Below, in pieces: positions 1-8,319 of a stretch of 22,957 nucleotides of DNA. Under the pieces are notes generated by a model. That model saw only the letters and a list, made by a program, of their open reading frames with translations. It did no database searches and was not told the DNA's origin. Location of the stretch: contig JABGQJ010000029.1 of NCBI GenBank assembly GCA_018648945.1, forward strand, positions 1-22,957, given 5' to 3'. A program made the position numbers and the translations under genes. The stretch's first letter is position 1. Every line of letters starts with the position of its first letter. This DNA is from Victivallales bacterium. Its GTDB lineage: Bacteria > Verrucomicrobiota > Lentisphaeria > Oligosphaerales > Lenti-02.

Positions 1-1035
1 CAGTCCGGCGTTGGCGGCCATGCCCAGGAGAAACTCCCGGTGGCTCGCGGTCGCGTTCTGCCTGTGAGTTCCCGGCCCGGGGCGTTTGGGATTCCTCCTG
101 ATCTTGATCCGGGCGAGGGTCTCACGTGCTTCGGGGAACCGGCCGCTGCGCAGGTGAGTCCGGGCCAGTTCGAGCCGCACGATGTCGGTGGGGAGTCCAT
201 GGCCGGGTGATCGCTTTGCCTGCAGTGTATACAGGGCCTCGCGTGCTTTGCGGTCATCGGGCAGACGGGTCAGCACGAGGGCGGTGTGGAAGTTCCTTGC
301 CGCCGACGCCACTACCCCCTTGGGATTCCCTGCGAGCCCGGCCAGGGCGCGCCTAACCAAGTCGCGGGAGAGGGGTTTGGCGACGGCATCCAGCTGGACT
401 TGGTTTTCGCGGAGCGCTGCCTTCGCCAGGAAGGCGCAATCGAGCCCGGTATCGAGTGCAGCCACGAACCACGGTGCGGCTTCGTCCTGGCGGCCGAGCG
501 CGAGCAGTTGTTCTCCGGCCTCCAGCGCGAAGGTCCGCCGCTTGTGGTGAGCGGGGAAGCGCCGTGCCAGGGTCACCGCGATGGCTACTGCCGCTTCCGC
601 ATGACCGGCGGCCTGGGCTGCTGCCTGACGCTTGCGGAGCAAGCCGATGGCATACTCGCGCGTGCCATCGAGTGTGGATCGGTTGCGGGAATACACCTTG
701 GCTTTCGCGAGCCGCGTTTTCTCCAGTTCTCGGAAGAGCGCTCCCGCACGTTGGGCGGTCTGCCTGGATTCCTCGGGGTTCCCGAGCCCGGCCAGGGCTT
801 CTGCCAGGTGTTCAAGAGCGGCGAGCCGGGCCTTCGCGGGCTTGGTTTTCTCAGCCAGCGAGCGGGCCTGGTCGGCGGCGGTGTTCCACTCCTTTGCCGC
901 CAGCAGACGGGCGATCTCGCCCAGGGCCCGTTCATCTGCCGTGGGAGGAGCCCCCTCCGTGAAGGCTGGGCAAAGCACAAGAATCAGGAGGCACAGGCAT
1001 TGCGCCAATGAGAAGTGGTTCGGCGAGAATCGCAT
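1..1035 (-). CDS. Secreted TPR-like repeat protein, partial (3' end beyond window)
   Basis: The frame is open from an ATG at 1035 to the left edge, giving 345 residues with no stop, so the C-terminus is missing. Residues 1-29 form a signal peptide: a short charged start, a hydrophobic run rich in Leu and Cys, then a likely cleavage near TEGA. The mature part is almost entirely alpha-helical and rich in Ala, Leu, Arg and Glu. Helix pairs such as LEHLAEALAGLGNPEESRQ (about 74-92), a second around LEAGEQLLALGRQDEAAPWF and a third around LELARTHLRSGRFPEARETL look like tetratricopeptide-type repeats. A good ribosome site, AGGAG with 6 nt spacing, supports the start. Such proteins usually serve as scaffolds in the periplasm or on the outer membrane, but no specific role can be read. 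It follows the unknown secreted gene after 235 bp. Confidence 0.75.
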   Translation of the reverse strand, partial: MRFSPNHFSLAQCLCLLILVLCPAFTEGAPPTADERALGEIARLLAAKEWNTAADQARSLAEKTKPAKARLAALEHLAEALAGLGNPEESRQTAQRAGALFRELEKTRLAKAKVYSRNRSTLDGTREYAIGLLRKRQAAAQAAGHAEAAVAIAVTLARRFPAHHKRRTFALEAGEQLLALGRQDEAAPWFVAALDTGLDCAFLAKAALRENQVQLDAVAKPLSRDLVRRALAGLAGNPKGVVASAARNFHTALVLTRLPDDRKAREALYTLQAKRSPGHGLPTDIVRLELARTHLRSGRFPEARETLARIKIRRNPKRPGPGTHRQNATASHREFLLGMAANAGL

Positions 1036-1189
1036 GGCAGGCTCCTCTCCATGGGGTGGCACCAGTCTGTACCCACTGAACTAAGCACTGGGAATGCCCT
1101 TCTGCAAGAGGCAGGAGGGCAATCTCGTGCAAGAAGGGGTATTTCCCTGGTCAGCATGCCCAGCGCCTTCCGTCGCGTTCCTGGGGCAG

Positions 1190-1252
1190 GCCCGTGAATG
1201 GACGGGTTGCCGCCGCGTGGTCTCGTCGCTGGCTCGCGGCCCATGCACGGGC
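1190..1252. repeat. Inverted repeat in the 1036-1270 gap
   Basis: Arms at 1190-1201 (GCCCGTGAATGG) and 1241-1252 (CCATGCACGGGC) pair at 11 of 12 positions around a 39-nt loop. It lies just downstream of the stop of the minus-strand gene ending at 1271 and upstream of the TPR-like gene. It has no T-run, so it is not a classical intrinsic terminator. It could slow or end transcription, or separate the two genes. Confidence 0.35.
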
Positions 1253-1270
1253 GTGGAGTGCAAGGGCGGG

Positions 1271-2077
1271 CTACTTGCCCAATTCCTTGCCGACTCGCCA
1301 CTTCCCGTACTTGAGCATACAGATCGTGGGGAGGCGGATGCCTTGGCCCAGTGCTGCCAGGCCTCGGTGCCTGAGAGCAACCGTTGCCGGCATGAGGAAC
1401 GAGGTCTCGTCCCTGGCTTTCACCTCGGAATGGGTGAAGCTGGCCTCCAGCATCGAGCCGTCCGTAAAATCGGCTTTGATGGTCCGGATGACTTCCTTTT
1501 CCTTGTCGATGCGCACCAGGAAGTTCTTGGTTGGGCGTCCGAATATCTGGGTGACCACACCTGGGGTGACGGTGACGCTCAGGGATGCCGGGGTCTCCTC
1601 GGCGATCTCGCAGGTTGCACCCTTCAGCACGCCGCCGTTGCCGAAGGTGGGAATTGCCAAGGGCTGCAGCAGCAGGGCGCGGAGTACTCCCCCTTGGGGC
1701 GAAGTGGCTATCCAGGTGTTGGACTTCACCTCGGTGGACCTCTTCAGCGCCTCCGGCAGGCCTTTGAGTTTCACAGTCACCTGGACCCCTTTCGCGTGCC
1801 GCATCAGGACGAAGTGGTCGATCTGCACCTTGGGGGGAGCGACGGGCATGCCCTTCGTCGCCTGCCGCATCACGAGATTCAGCGCCTTCTCCACCATGGC
1901 GTGCAGCTCGTCGCAGCTTGCCTGGGTCTGCCAGGTTCTCTGGAATACCCAGTTGCTTGATGTCGCCACGATTTTGCCCAGCTGTTCCTGCGCAGCTTCG
2001 GGCGTGGTCTGCCCCCAGGCGGAAGTCGTGAGCAAGAGACCCAGGGCAATCGACTGCCAGTTACGTGAAACTCTCAT
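1271..2077 (-). CDS. Secreted protein of unknown function
   Basis: The product has 268 residues and I do not recognise its family with confidence. It begins with a clear signal peptide (MRVSRNWQSIALGLLLTTSAWG, cleavage likely before QTT), so it should be exported. The mature protein shows alternating beta-type segments (for example VQIDHFVLMRHAKGVQVTVKLKG and KNFLVRIDKEKEVIRTIKADF), which suggests a beta-rich fold. LolA/LolB-like or other lipid-carrier folds have this look, but I see no diagnostic motif. There is no lipobox Cys. The start is well supported: AGGAGG lies 8 nt upstream and overlaps the stop codon of the glycyl radical enzyme gene, only 12 bp away. The gene is therefore probably the last member of the prfB-tkt-GRE unit. 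An inverted repeat follows it. Confidence 0.7.
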   Translation of the reverse strand: MRVSRNWQSIALGLLLTTSAWGQTTPEAAQEQLGKIVATSSNWVFQRTWQTQASCDELHAMVEKALNLVMRQATKGMPVAPPKVQIDHFVLMRHAKGVQVTVKLKGLPEALKRSTEVKSNTWIATSPQGGVLRALLLQPLAIPTFGNGGVLKGATCEIAEETPASLSVTVTPGVVTQIFGRPTKNFLVRIDKEKEVIRTIKADFTDGSMLEASFTHSEVKARDETSFLMPATVALRHRGLAALGQGIRLPTICMLKYGKWRVGKELGK

Positions 2078-2089
2078 CTCGTTTGCCTC

Positions 2090-4222
2090 CTAAATGGCAT
2101 GTTCTGTACGTTCCAGAAGCGTTTCGCGAAGCTCTTGCGAGAGCCGGGAGAAGTACTCGGAGTAGCCGCCCATGCGCACCACCAGATCCGGATAGTTCTC
2201 CGGATGGGAGACCGCATCGCGCAGCAACTCCTGATCAACTACGTTCACTTGCATCTGCATCCCGCCGAGGTCGAAGTAGGTGCGGAACAACGCGCGCAGC
2301 TTCGCCCGGCCAGCGGGTGTCTGGAAATGCTCTTTGGCAAAGCGGGCATTGACCACCAGCGTGCCAGGCGCTAGGTAGTGGGGGATGGCACCGAGGCTCT
2401 TGATGCAGGCGGTGGGGCCGTGCAGATCCCGCCCTTGGACGGGCCCGGCGGAGTCGGCCAAGGGCGCCGCCGCGAACCGTCCATCGGGGGTGGCACCGAC
2501 TCCTTTCCCCGCCTGTGCATAGGTCACGAACATCAGGCATGAGCCCAGGAAACGACCGCCACGCCACGCCCGGTGCCCGAGGAATTCGCGGAACACGAAT
2601 TCGCTCACCTCGTGGGCCAGTCCATCGGCTGCCGGTTGGTCGTTGCCGAAGCGCGGGCAGCGGGTCAGCCGCTGGCGCAGGGCCTCGTGCCCGGCAAAGT
2701 TCGCGGCGAGGACCTCAGCCAGTGCTGCACCGGAGAGTTCACCGCGTTCGAAGACCATTTCGCGGACCGCTGCCAGCGAATCGATCACGTTGCCCAGGCC
2801 GGCAATGTTGATGACGCTCCAGTTGTACCGTGCCCCGCCTGCATTGAACTCGATGCCACGCGCGATGCAGTCGTCGGTCAGCAGCGACCGAATCGGCTGG
2901 GGCCGCCAGCGGGCCTTGGCCTGCTGGTCCTCGTTCACATGCCGGGTGATGCCGGCGATGGTCTGGCGGAGATCCGCCAGGTAGGCGGCCAGGAGGTCGC
3001 CGAAGGTGGCGGCACCGGGCAGGGCGCGAGCCAGCGTGCTGACGAGCACCAAGGGCAGGTTGATCCCGGCGTCCAGTGATCCCACATTGGAGCGCCCGTG
3101 GATCATGGTCTCGGTGCAGCCGCCGCCATTGACGTAAGCCAGGTCTTTCTCGGCAATCTGGAGATCCGCATCGCGGAGGGCGCGCAGGAATTCCTCTTCG
3201 TGGTGCAAGGCAGGCAGGCCGGTGCCGGTCGCCACTGTGTTCAGCGCCTCTTCCCAGACCATCTCCGGCATGTCCCGCCGAATGCGCAACTGCAGGTTGG
3301 GGCGCCGCATGCCTCGCGCGGCTCGGAGGCAAGCCAGCGTCAGGTCGCCGTAGGCAGCCCGCCCCTTGCCGTCGCAACCACCGATGCTGGCGCTCCAGCC
3401 GCTGTTGGCATCCACGTTCTTCCAGAACTCGCGGATCATGCATTCGGCCTCGGCGAAGGTGGTGAGCCCCTCCGCCAGGTCGCGCTGGAAGAGTGGCTCC
3501 AGCTCGTAGTCCACTCGTCCCGGGTTGTCGCAGCCATCCAGATAGAAGGTGAAATTGTAGGCCACCATGGCTTCGTAGAAGGTCCGGGCTGGGCGGAACG
3601 GGACGTGGCGGAGGGCCGCGAGCAGCCGCAGCCGTCGTTGCTCTGCGACCGAAGGCGCAAAGCGAGTCCGTTCGAGTTCCTCGACTAGATGCCGGTGCCA
3701 GGCCCGGATTCCAGCCAGCACATCCAGCATGCCCAGCAGAAAGTCGCGCGCTTCCTCGGGAGCGGCCTCGATGCCGGCCTCGACCCGTTGCTCGTAGCTG
3801 TCGAGTCCTTCCCGGAACACCCGGCCATAGTTGGGGATCGAGTGGGTGTAGCCATGGCCGCCCACCGTATGGGCCGTGGACTCGCCAGTGAGCTTGCGCT
3901 CCACTTCGCCGATTCCATGGCCGAGAGCCTGGAGGGCATCCCGCTGCTCAGGAGTCGCTGTCTCCAGACGCCGGTTTAGCTCCCCACGGTTCAGGGACCA
4001 TGTGAAGGAGTAGTTAGGCCCCAGAATCGTGTCTTCGCGCCCTGCCTTCGCCAGCCCCGTCGGCAGCAACTGCGTGCCGGTGTAGGCAGGTACGCAGCGA
4101 CCTTCCAGACTCCGCCGCACCGCCAGAGACCAGCGGCGTACGGGGACCGCTTCCGGCAGTTCCAGGAAACCGGCTGCGAAGTTCTCGCCGAGGTCGGTCA
4201 GCATTGAATGTGTCGTCTGCAC
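2090..4222 (-). CDS. Glycyl radical enzyme, pyruvate formate-lyase family, substrate unknown
   Basis: This is a 710-residue pyruvate formate-lyase-like enzyme. The thiyl-radical cysteine is C369 in GGGCTET, with a Glu two residues later, as in the eliminase-type members (GCxE). The C-terminal Gly loop reads VVRMGGYSEYF, with the radical glycine at 686; the family norm is RVxGY, so a Met replaces Val. Other family segments are present: GHGYTHSIPNY (about 122-132), CDNPGRVDYELEPL (about 231-244), and TPDGRFAAAPLADSAGPVQG followed by GPTA (about 578-604). At 710 residues it is somewhat short for the family, mainly at the N-terminus. These enzymes are oxygen-sensitive and need a radical SAM activase; none is encoded in this window. 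The start is GTG at 4222, with AGGAGA 7 nt upstream. A longer GTG start at 4288 is possible, but a hairpin would then lie within the coding region. The substrate cannot be predicted. Confidence 0.9.
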   Translation of the reverse strand: MQTTHSMLTDLGENFAAGFLELPEAVPVRRWSLAVRRSLEGRCVPAYTGTQLLPTGLAKAGREDTILGPNYSFTWSLNRGELNRRLETATPEQRDALQALGHGIGEVERKLTGESTAHTVGGHGYTHSIPNYGRVFREGLDSYEQRVEAGIEAAPEEARDFLLGMLDVLAGIRAWHRHLVEELERTRFAPSVAEQRRLRLLAALRHVPFRPARTFYEAMVAYNFTFYLDGCDNPGRVDYELEPLFQRDLAEGLTTFAEAECMIREFWKNVDANSGWSASIGGCDGKGRAAYGDLTLACLRAARGMRRPNLQLRIRRDMPEMVWEEALNTVATGTGLPALHHEEEFLRALRDADLQIAEKDLAYVNGGGCTETMIHGRSNVGSLDAGINLPLVLVSTLARALPGAATFGDLLAAYLADLRQTIAGITRHVNEDQQAKARWRPQPIRSLLTDDCIARGIEFNAGGARYNWSVINIAGLGNVIDSLAAVREMVFERGELSGAALAEVLAANFAGHEALRQRLTRCPRFGNDQPAADGLAHEVSEFVFREFLGHRAWRGGRFLGSCLMFVTYAQAGKGVGATPDGRFAAAPLADSAGPVQGRDLHGPTACIKSLGAIPHYLAPGTLVVNARFAKEHFQTPAGRAKLRALFRTYFDLGGMQMQVNVVDQELLRDAVSHPENYPDLVVRMGGYSEYFSRLSQELRETLLERTEHAI

Positions 4223-4229
4223 CGCATGG

Positions 4230-4235
4230 TCTCCT
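4230..4235 (-). promoter_or_regulatory. Ribosome binding site that decides the GRE start
   Basis: On the minus strand AGGAGA lies 7 nt before the GTG at 4222. This favours a 710-residue product over the 732-residue version from GTG 4288, and over ATG 4204, which would have a spacing of about 25 nt. Confidence 0.6.
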
Positions 4236-4257
4236 AGGCTGGATGACGCGGTCGGTC

Positions 4258-4285
4258 GCCTCCCCCCCGGGGCAGAAGGGGAGGC
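4258..4285 (-). other. Intercistronic hairpin between tkt and the GRE gene
   Basis: GCCTCCCC (4258-4265) and GGGGAGGC (4278-4285) form a perfect 8-bp GC-rich stem with a 12-nt loop between the tkt stop (4298) and the GRE ribosome site. There is no T-run, so it may act as an mRNA-stability or processing element rather than a terminator. Confidence 0.5.
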
Positions 4286-4297
4286 CACAGCAGATGT

Positions 4298-6280
4298 CTA
4301 TCCGAGGTATGCGTCCACCTTCTTGGCGACGCCTTCGCCAGTGAATCCCCATTCCTCGGCCAGTTTTGTGTAGGGGGCGGAGGCACCGAAGTGGTCGATG
4401 CCGATACGAAGGCCACAACGGCCTGTGTAGCGGTCCCAGCCGATGGTGGTTCCGGCTTCGATGCTGACCCGTTTGTAGCAACCCTCGGGCATTACGGTCG
4501 CCTGGTATTCGGCGTCCTGGGCTTCGAACAGTTCCCAGCTGGGCATGGAAACCACACGCACCTTGCGGCCCTTGGCGCGCAGCAGTTCCGCTGCCTCCAC
4601 AGCCGCGCCGACTTCCGAGCCGGTGGCGATCAGGGACACTTCGAAGTCTGCGTCGTCACTGAGAATGTAGGCACCCTTGGCCAGATCCATCTCGGCGACC
4701 GTGGCGGCGTCGAAGTTGGGGACGGTCTGCCGGGTCAGGAAGAGGGCCGTGGGCCCGTCGGTATTCATGGCGGCGGCCCAGGCCTGGGCCACTTCGTTCG
4801 ACTCGGCGGGGCGGATCACGGTCATCCCGGGGATCGAGCGGCACATCAGCACCTGCTCGATTGGTTGGTGAGTCGGGCCGTCCTCGCCAACGAAGATGGA
4901 GTCGTGGGTGAAGACGAAGACCTCCTTGAGGCCCTGCAAGGCAGCCAAGCGCATGGCCGGTTTCATGTAGTCGCTGAAGACGGCGAAGGTGGAGGAGAAT
5001 GGAATGGCCACTCCGGAGAGTGCCATGCCATTGGCCGCCATGCCCATGCCCAGCTCACGCACGCCAAAGTGGACGTTGCGACCGGCCAGGCAGTCGGGAC
5101 CGAACTCGCCGAGGCCCTTGAGATAGGTTTTGGTCGAGGGGTTCAGGTCAGCGGATCCACCGGTCAGGGCGGGCACGAGCTCGGCGACCTTCTGCATGAT
5201 CACACCGCCGGAGTTGCGGGTGGCTGTGTCCTTCTCAGGGACGGCGGCCATCAGCTCTTCCAACAGGTTTTCAGGCACCACACAGCCAGTAAGCTGGGTC
5301 AGCAGGTCGGCTTTCTCGGGACAGGTGCTCTGGAGGGCAGCCAGCTTGGCATCCCAGGCAGCGGCGGCGGCGCGCAGTTCGGCGCAGCGGGTCTCGCAGA
5401 GGGCCCGGACTTCGTCCTCGACGACGAAGGACTTGTCGGGATCGAAGCCAAGGGCCTTCTTGGTCAGGGCCAACTCGTCGGTACCCAGGGGGGCACCGTG
5501 GCATTCCTCCAGGCCCCCCTTGTTTGGGGATCCCTTGCCGATGGTGGTCTTGCCGATGATGATCACGGGCTTGCCCGTGCCATTGGTGGCCTCGGTCAGC
5601 GCCGCCTCGATCTGGGCCACATCCTGGCCATCGATCCGGATCACATGCCAGCCATAGGCGTCGAACCGCTTGCCCACATCCTCGGAGAAGGCGATCTCGG
5701 TTCCGCCCTCGATGGTGATGCCGTTGTCGTCGTAGAACAGCACGATGTTGTCGAGCTTCAGATGCCCAGCCAGCGCGCACGCCTCATGGGAAGTGCCTTC
5801 CATCATGCAGCCGTCGCCGGAGACGACGAACACGCGCTGATTGAACAGCTCGGAGTTGTCCATGTTCGCGCCCAGTTGCTTCATGCCGATGGCCATGCCC
5901 ACGCCGGAGGCCAGGCCGGAGGCCAGCGGCCCGGTGGTCACTTCCACGCCGGCCGTGTGGCCAAATTCCGGATGGCCGGGGGTCTTGCTGTCCCACTGCC
6001 GGAAGTTGGCCAGGTCGTCCAGGGCCAGACCATACTCAAAGAGATGCAGCAGCGAATAGAGCAGCATGGAACCGTGGCCGGCGGAGAGGACGAAGCGGTC
6101 GCGCCCGAGCCATTCGGCCTGGCCGGGATTGTGGCGCAGGTACTTGCTCCAGAGCGTGAAGGCATAGTCCGCGCAACCCATGGGCATGCCGGGATGGCCG
6201 GAATTGGCGGCTTGGACGCCGTCGGCGGCAAGCAGGCGAACCGTGTCGATGGCGCGCAGCAAGGTGGGTTCGGTGGGCAT
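4298..6280 (-). CDS. tkt: Transketolase
   Basis: Transketolase moves two-carbon ketol units between sugar phosphates in the non-oxidative pentose phosphate pathway, using thiamine diphosphate and a divalent metal. The 660 residues match the usual length of the bacterial enzyme. Clear family signatures are present in order: GHPGMPMG near residue 28, [14 protein letters not shown] near 66, the TPP-binding stretch SGDGCMMEG through [10 protein letters not shown] (about 153-190), [11 protein letters not shown], the pyrimidine-domain stretch [30 protein letters not shown], and the C-terminal [15 protein letters not shown]. The start ATG at 6280 has GGAG upstream at a somewhat long spacing of about 11 nt. 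It lies 34 bp after the prfB stop and 75 bp before the GRE start, so co-transcription with both is likely. Nothing in the sequence suggests loss of function. Confidence 0.97.
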   Translation of the reverse strand: MPTEPTLLRAIDTVRLLAADGVQAANSGHPGMPMGCADYAFTLWSKYLRHNPGQAEWLGRDRFVLSAGHGSMLLYSLLHLFEYGLALDDLANFRQWDSKTPGHPEFGHTAGVEVTTGPLASGLASGVGMAIGMKQLGANMDNSELFNQRVFVVSGDGCMMEGTSHEACALAGHLKLDNIVLFYDDNGITIEGGTEIAFSEDVGKRFDAYGWHVIRIDGQDVAQIEAALTEATNGTGKPVIIIGKTTIGKGSPNKGGLEECHGAPLGTDELALTKKALGFDPDKSFVVEDEVRALCETRCAELRAAAAAWDAKLAALQSTCPEKADLLTQLTGCVVPENLLEELMAAVPEKDTATRNSGGVIMQKVAELVPALTGGSADLNPSTKTYLKGLGEFGPDCLAGRNVHFGVRELGMGMAANGMALSGVAIPFSSTFAVFSDYMKPAMRLAALQGLKEVFVFTHDSIFVGEDGPTHQPIEQVLMCRSIPGMTVIRPAESNEVAQAWAAAMNTDGPTALFLTRQTVPNFDAATVAEMDLAKGAYILSDDADFEVSLIATGSEVGAAVEAAELLRAKGRKVRVVSMPSWELFEAQDAEYQATVMPEGCYKRVSIEAGTTIGWDRYTGRCGLRIGIDHFGASAPYTKLAEEWGFTGEGVAKKVDAYLG

Positions 6281-6314
6281 CAGTGCGGGTCTCCGTTTGG
6301 TCTCTAGACCGAGG

Positions 6315-7407
6315 CTATTTCTTGTGTCTCAGATAGGCTTCGATGAACAGGTCGATATCGCCGTCGAGCACGGCGCTGACATTGCTGGTTTCGGCGTTGG
6401 TGCGCAGGTCCTTGACCATCTGGTAGGGCTGGAGCACGTAGGAGCGGATCTGGTTGCCCCAGGCGTTGTCGCTCTTCTGGCCATATTCCGCCGCGCGCTC
6501 GGCGTCGCGCTTGCTTTCCTCCAGCTCGTAGAGACGCGCCTTGAGGATCTTCATGGCCGTGCTGCGGTTTTTGTGTTGGCTGCGCTCGTTCTGGCAGGTG
6601 ACCACGATGCCGGTCGGGACATGGGTGAAACGCACCGCACTGTCGGTCTTGTTCACGTGCTGCCCCCCTGCGCCACTGGCCCGGTAGGTATCGACCCGAA
6701 GGTCGCTGTCGTTGACCTCCACCTCGATGTCGTCGTCGATTTCCGGCACCACGTCCACGGCCGCAAAGGAGGTATGCCGCCGCTTGTTGGCGTCGAAGGG
6801 GGAAATGCGGACCAGGCGGTGGATGCCACGCTCGCCCTTCAGGTAGCCGTAGGCGAATTCGCCGGTGACCATGATGGTCGCGCTCTTGTACCCCGCCTCG
6901 TCCCCCGCCTGCATGTCGATGATGTTGTAGGTGAAGCCACGCCGGTCGCACCAATGGGTGAACATCCGGTAGAGCATGGCGGCCCAGTCGCAGGACTCCG
7001 TGCCACCCGCCCCGGCATTGACGCTGACGATCGCGTTGTTCCGAGCCATGCGTCCCGAGAGGAAGCTCGCCAGTTCGAGCTTGTCGAGTTCGTCGGAGAG
7101 GGTGGCCCACGTGCTGTCCGCCTCGTCGAGCATGTCCTCATCTTCGGCCGCCATCTCGGCCAGGACCTCGAAATCCTCGACCGTTCCGACCACCTTGGCG
7201 AAGGGGTCGGTCACCGATTTGAGCGAGCGCATCTCTGCAACCGTGGCTTGGGCCGCCTCCCGGCGGTCCCAAAAATCGGGCTGCGCCATGCGCCCCTCTA
7301 CCTCAGCCAGCTTCTCTTGCTTGCCAGCCAAGTCAAAGAAACCCCCTCAAGTGGTCCAGGCGAGCAATCGCCTCGTCCACTTTGAGTTTGAGTTCGTCAA
7401 GCGTCAT
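6315..7407 (-). CDS. prfB: Peptide chain release factor 2 with programmed +1 frameshift
   Basis: RF2 reads UGA and UAA stop codons and triggers release of the finished protein. The gene is in two frames. A 24-codon leader starts at ATG 7407 (MTLDELKLKVDEAIARLDHL, then RGFL) and ends at an in-frame TGA (7335-7333). The main frame continues from GAC at 7334 to the stop at 6315. Slipping +1 at CTT-TGA joins them as RGFL-D-LAGKQEK, giving 363 residues, the same layout as E. coli RGYL-DYDAKKE. The anticodon-mimic SPF is at about 202-204 and the catalytic GGQ at about 247-249 (SGAGGQHVNKT). GGAG lies 7 nt before the ATG. The gene heads a minus-strand series including tkt. Confidence 0.97.
7332..7350 (-). 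promoter_or_regulatory. prfB programmed frameshift signal
   Basis: On the minus strand the elements are, in order: an internal Shine-Dalgarno-like AGGGGG (7347-7342), the slippery CTT (7338-7336), and TGA followed by C (7335-7332). UGAC is a weak stop context. This is the autoregulatory RF2 cassette: low RF2 lets the ribosome pause at UGA and slip forward to make more RF2. Confidence 0.95.
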
Positions 7408-7561
7408 ATAGGGCTCCGTGCGTAGTGCTGGGAGATCGGCCGGGAAACGCCGCCACAGGCGGGGCCTCCTGGTTGCGAGTTGCTACTATACATGATCCGC
7501 GTTCAGTTGCCGCCTGCTCCAGGCGGTCATCGCCGTGCGTTAGGACACTTGACGAACTCAA
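7388..7561. repeat. 14-nt inverted repeat spanning the prfB upstream region
   Basis: The sequence at codons 3-7 of prfB (minus strand CTTGACGAACTCAA, 7401-7388) recurs exactly on the plus strand at 7548-7561, in the divergent intergenic region. The copies are in inverted orientation about 146 nt apart. Function unknown. Confidence 0.5.
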
Positions 7562-7651
7562 CCCCAGAAGTGTTCAGATCCGGTGCAACGTGTACAGTAC
7601 CGGCCCCGCTCCCCGTCAATGGGACTGACCCAACGCAACGAACGGACCCGT

Positions 7652-8305
7652 ATGATCGACCTGCACTCCCCGCAAGCCTTCATCTTCGACCTCGATGGCA
7701 CTCTGGTGGACTCGGAGAAGTTCCACGTCCAGGCCCTCGCCCAGACCATGCGCGAACTGGCTGGCTACGAACTCACCCCCGACGACATCGAGGCCTTCAA
7801 GGGGAACACCAGCCGCGATTTGGCGACTCGGCTTGCCCATCGGCACGGCTGGGCTCTCGACATTGAGCGTGTGGTGCAACGGAAGTTCGAGCTGGTCTAC
7901 GAGGTGTTCCGCACGGAGCCCTTCGCCGGGGTCTGCGAGTTTCTGCAGCACTGGCGCGGCAAGACGCGCTTTGCGGTCGCCAGCAACTCGCCGACTCACT
8001 TTGTGGAACGGGTGCTGCGGGATCTGGCTGTGCTGGACGCCGTGGAGGTGGTCTGCACGGTGGACGATGTGACCCACCGCAAGCCCGATCCCGAAATGCT
8101 GCATCTTGTCCTGGACCGGCTCGGGCTCCTGGCCGAGCAGACGCTGGTGTTCGAGGACTCCCTGTTGGGCGTGCAGGCCGCCCTGGCAGCCAACTGCCCG
8201 GTCGTGATCGTGGATACCCCGGCCAGCATCGAGGCTGGGGAACCGCCCCCTGGTCTGCCGACCGCTTCCTGGCCGGAGCTTATTGCCGCTTCCAGTCCCC
8301 GCTGA
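7652..8305 (+). CDS. HAD-superfamily phosphatase, beta-phosphoglucomutase/phosphatase-like
   Basis: This 217-residue protein has all four HAD motifs. Motif I is DLDGTLVDS with nucleophile D13 and acid/base D15, motif II is SNS at 111, motif III is K144 in HRKPDPE, and motif IV is FEDSLLG with E168-D169. The small helical cap between motifs I and II (about 20-90) places it in subfamily IA with beta-phosphoglucomutase, phosphoglycolate phosphatase and similar enzymes. The exact substrate cannot be set from sequence; phosphoglycolate or a sugar phosphate are reasonable options. The ATG at 7652 is chosen because the fold begins right there; an upstream in-frame start at 7583 would add residues unlike the family. 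No strong ribosome site is seen. The next gene starts 14 bp downstream, so the two are probably co-transcribed. Confidence 0.9.
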   Translation: MIDLHSPQAFIFDLDGTLVDSEKFHVQALAQTMRELAGYELTPDDIEAFKGNTSRDLATRLAHRHGWALDIERVVQRKFELVYEVFRTEPFAGVCEFLQHWRGKTRFAVASNSPTHFVERVLRDLAVLDAVEVVCTVDDVTHRKPDPEMLHLVLDRLGLLAEQTLVFEDSLLGVQAALAANCPVVIVDTPASIEAGEPPPGLPTASWPELIAASSPR

Positions 8306-8319
8306 ACCGGAGAATACAC

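Noticed and set aside
4391..6307. Long plus-strand open frame (638 codons) opposite tkt
   Set aside because: It is an antisense shadow of the transketolase gene. Its translation is low-complexity, Gly- and His-rich, with no family features, while the minus strand encodes an unmistakable enzyme.
7473..7492. TTGCGA/TATACA promoter upstream of the HAD gene
   Set aside because: The boxes are 8 nt apart and no other -35 box is correctly placed. TATAGT on the minus strand could be a prfB -10 box but lacks a recognisable -35.
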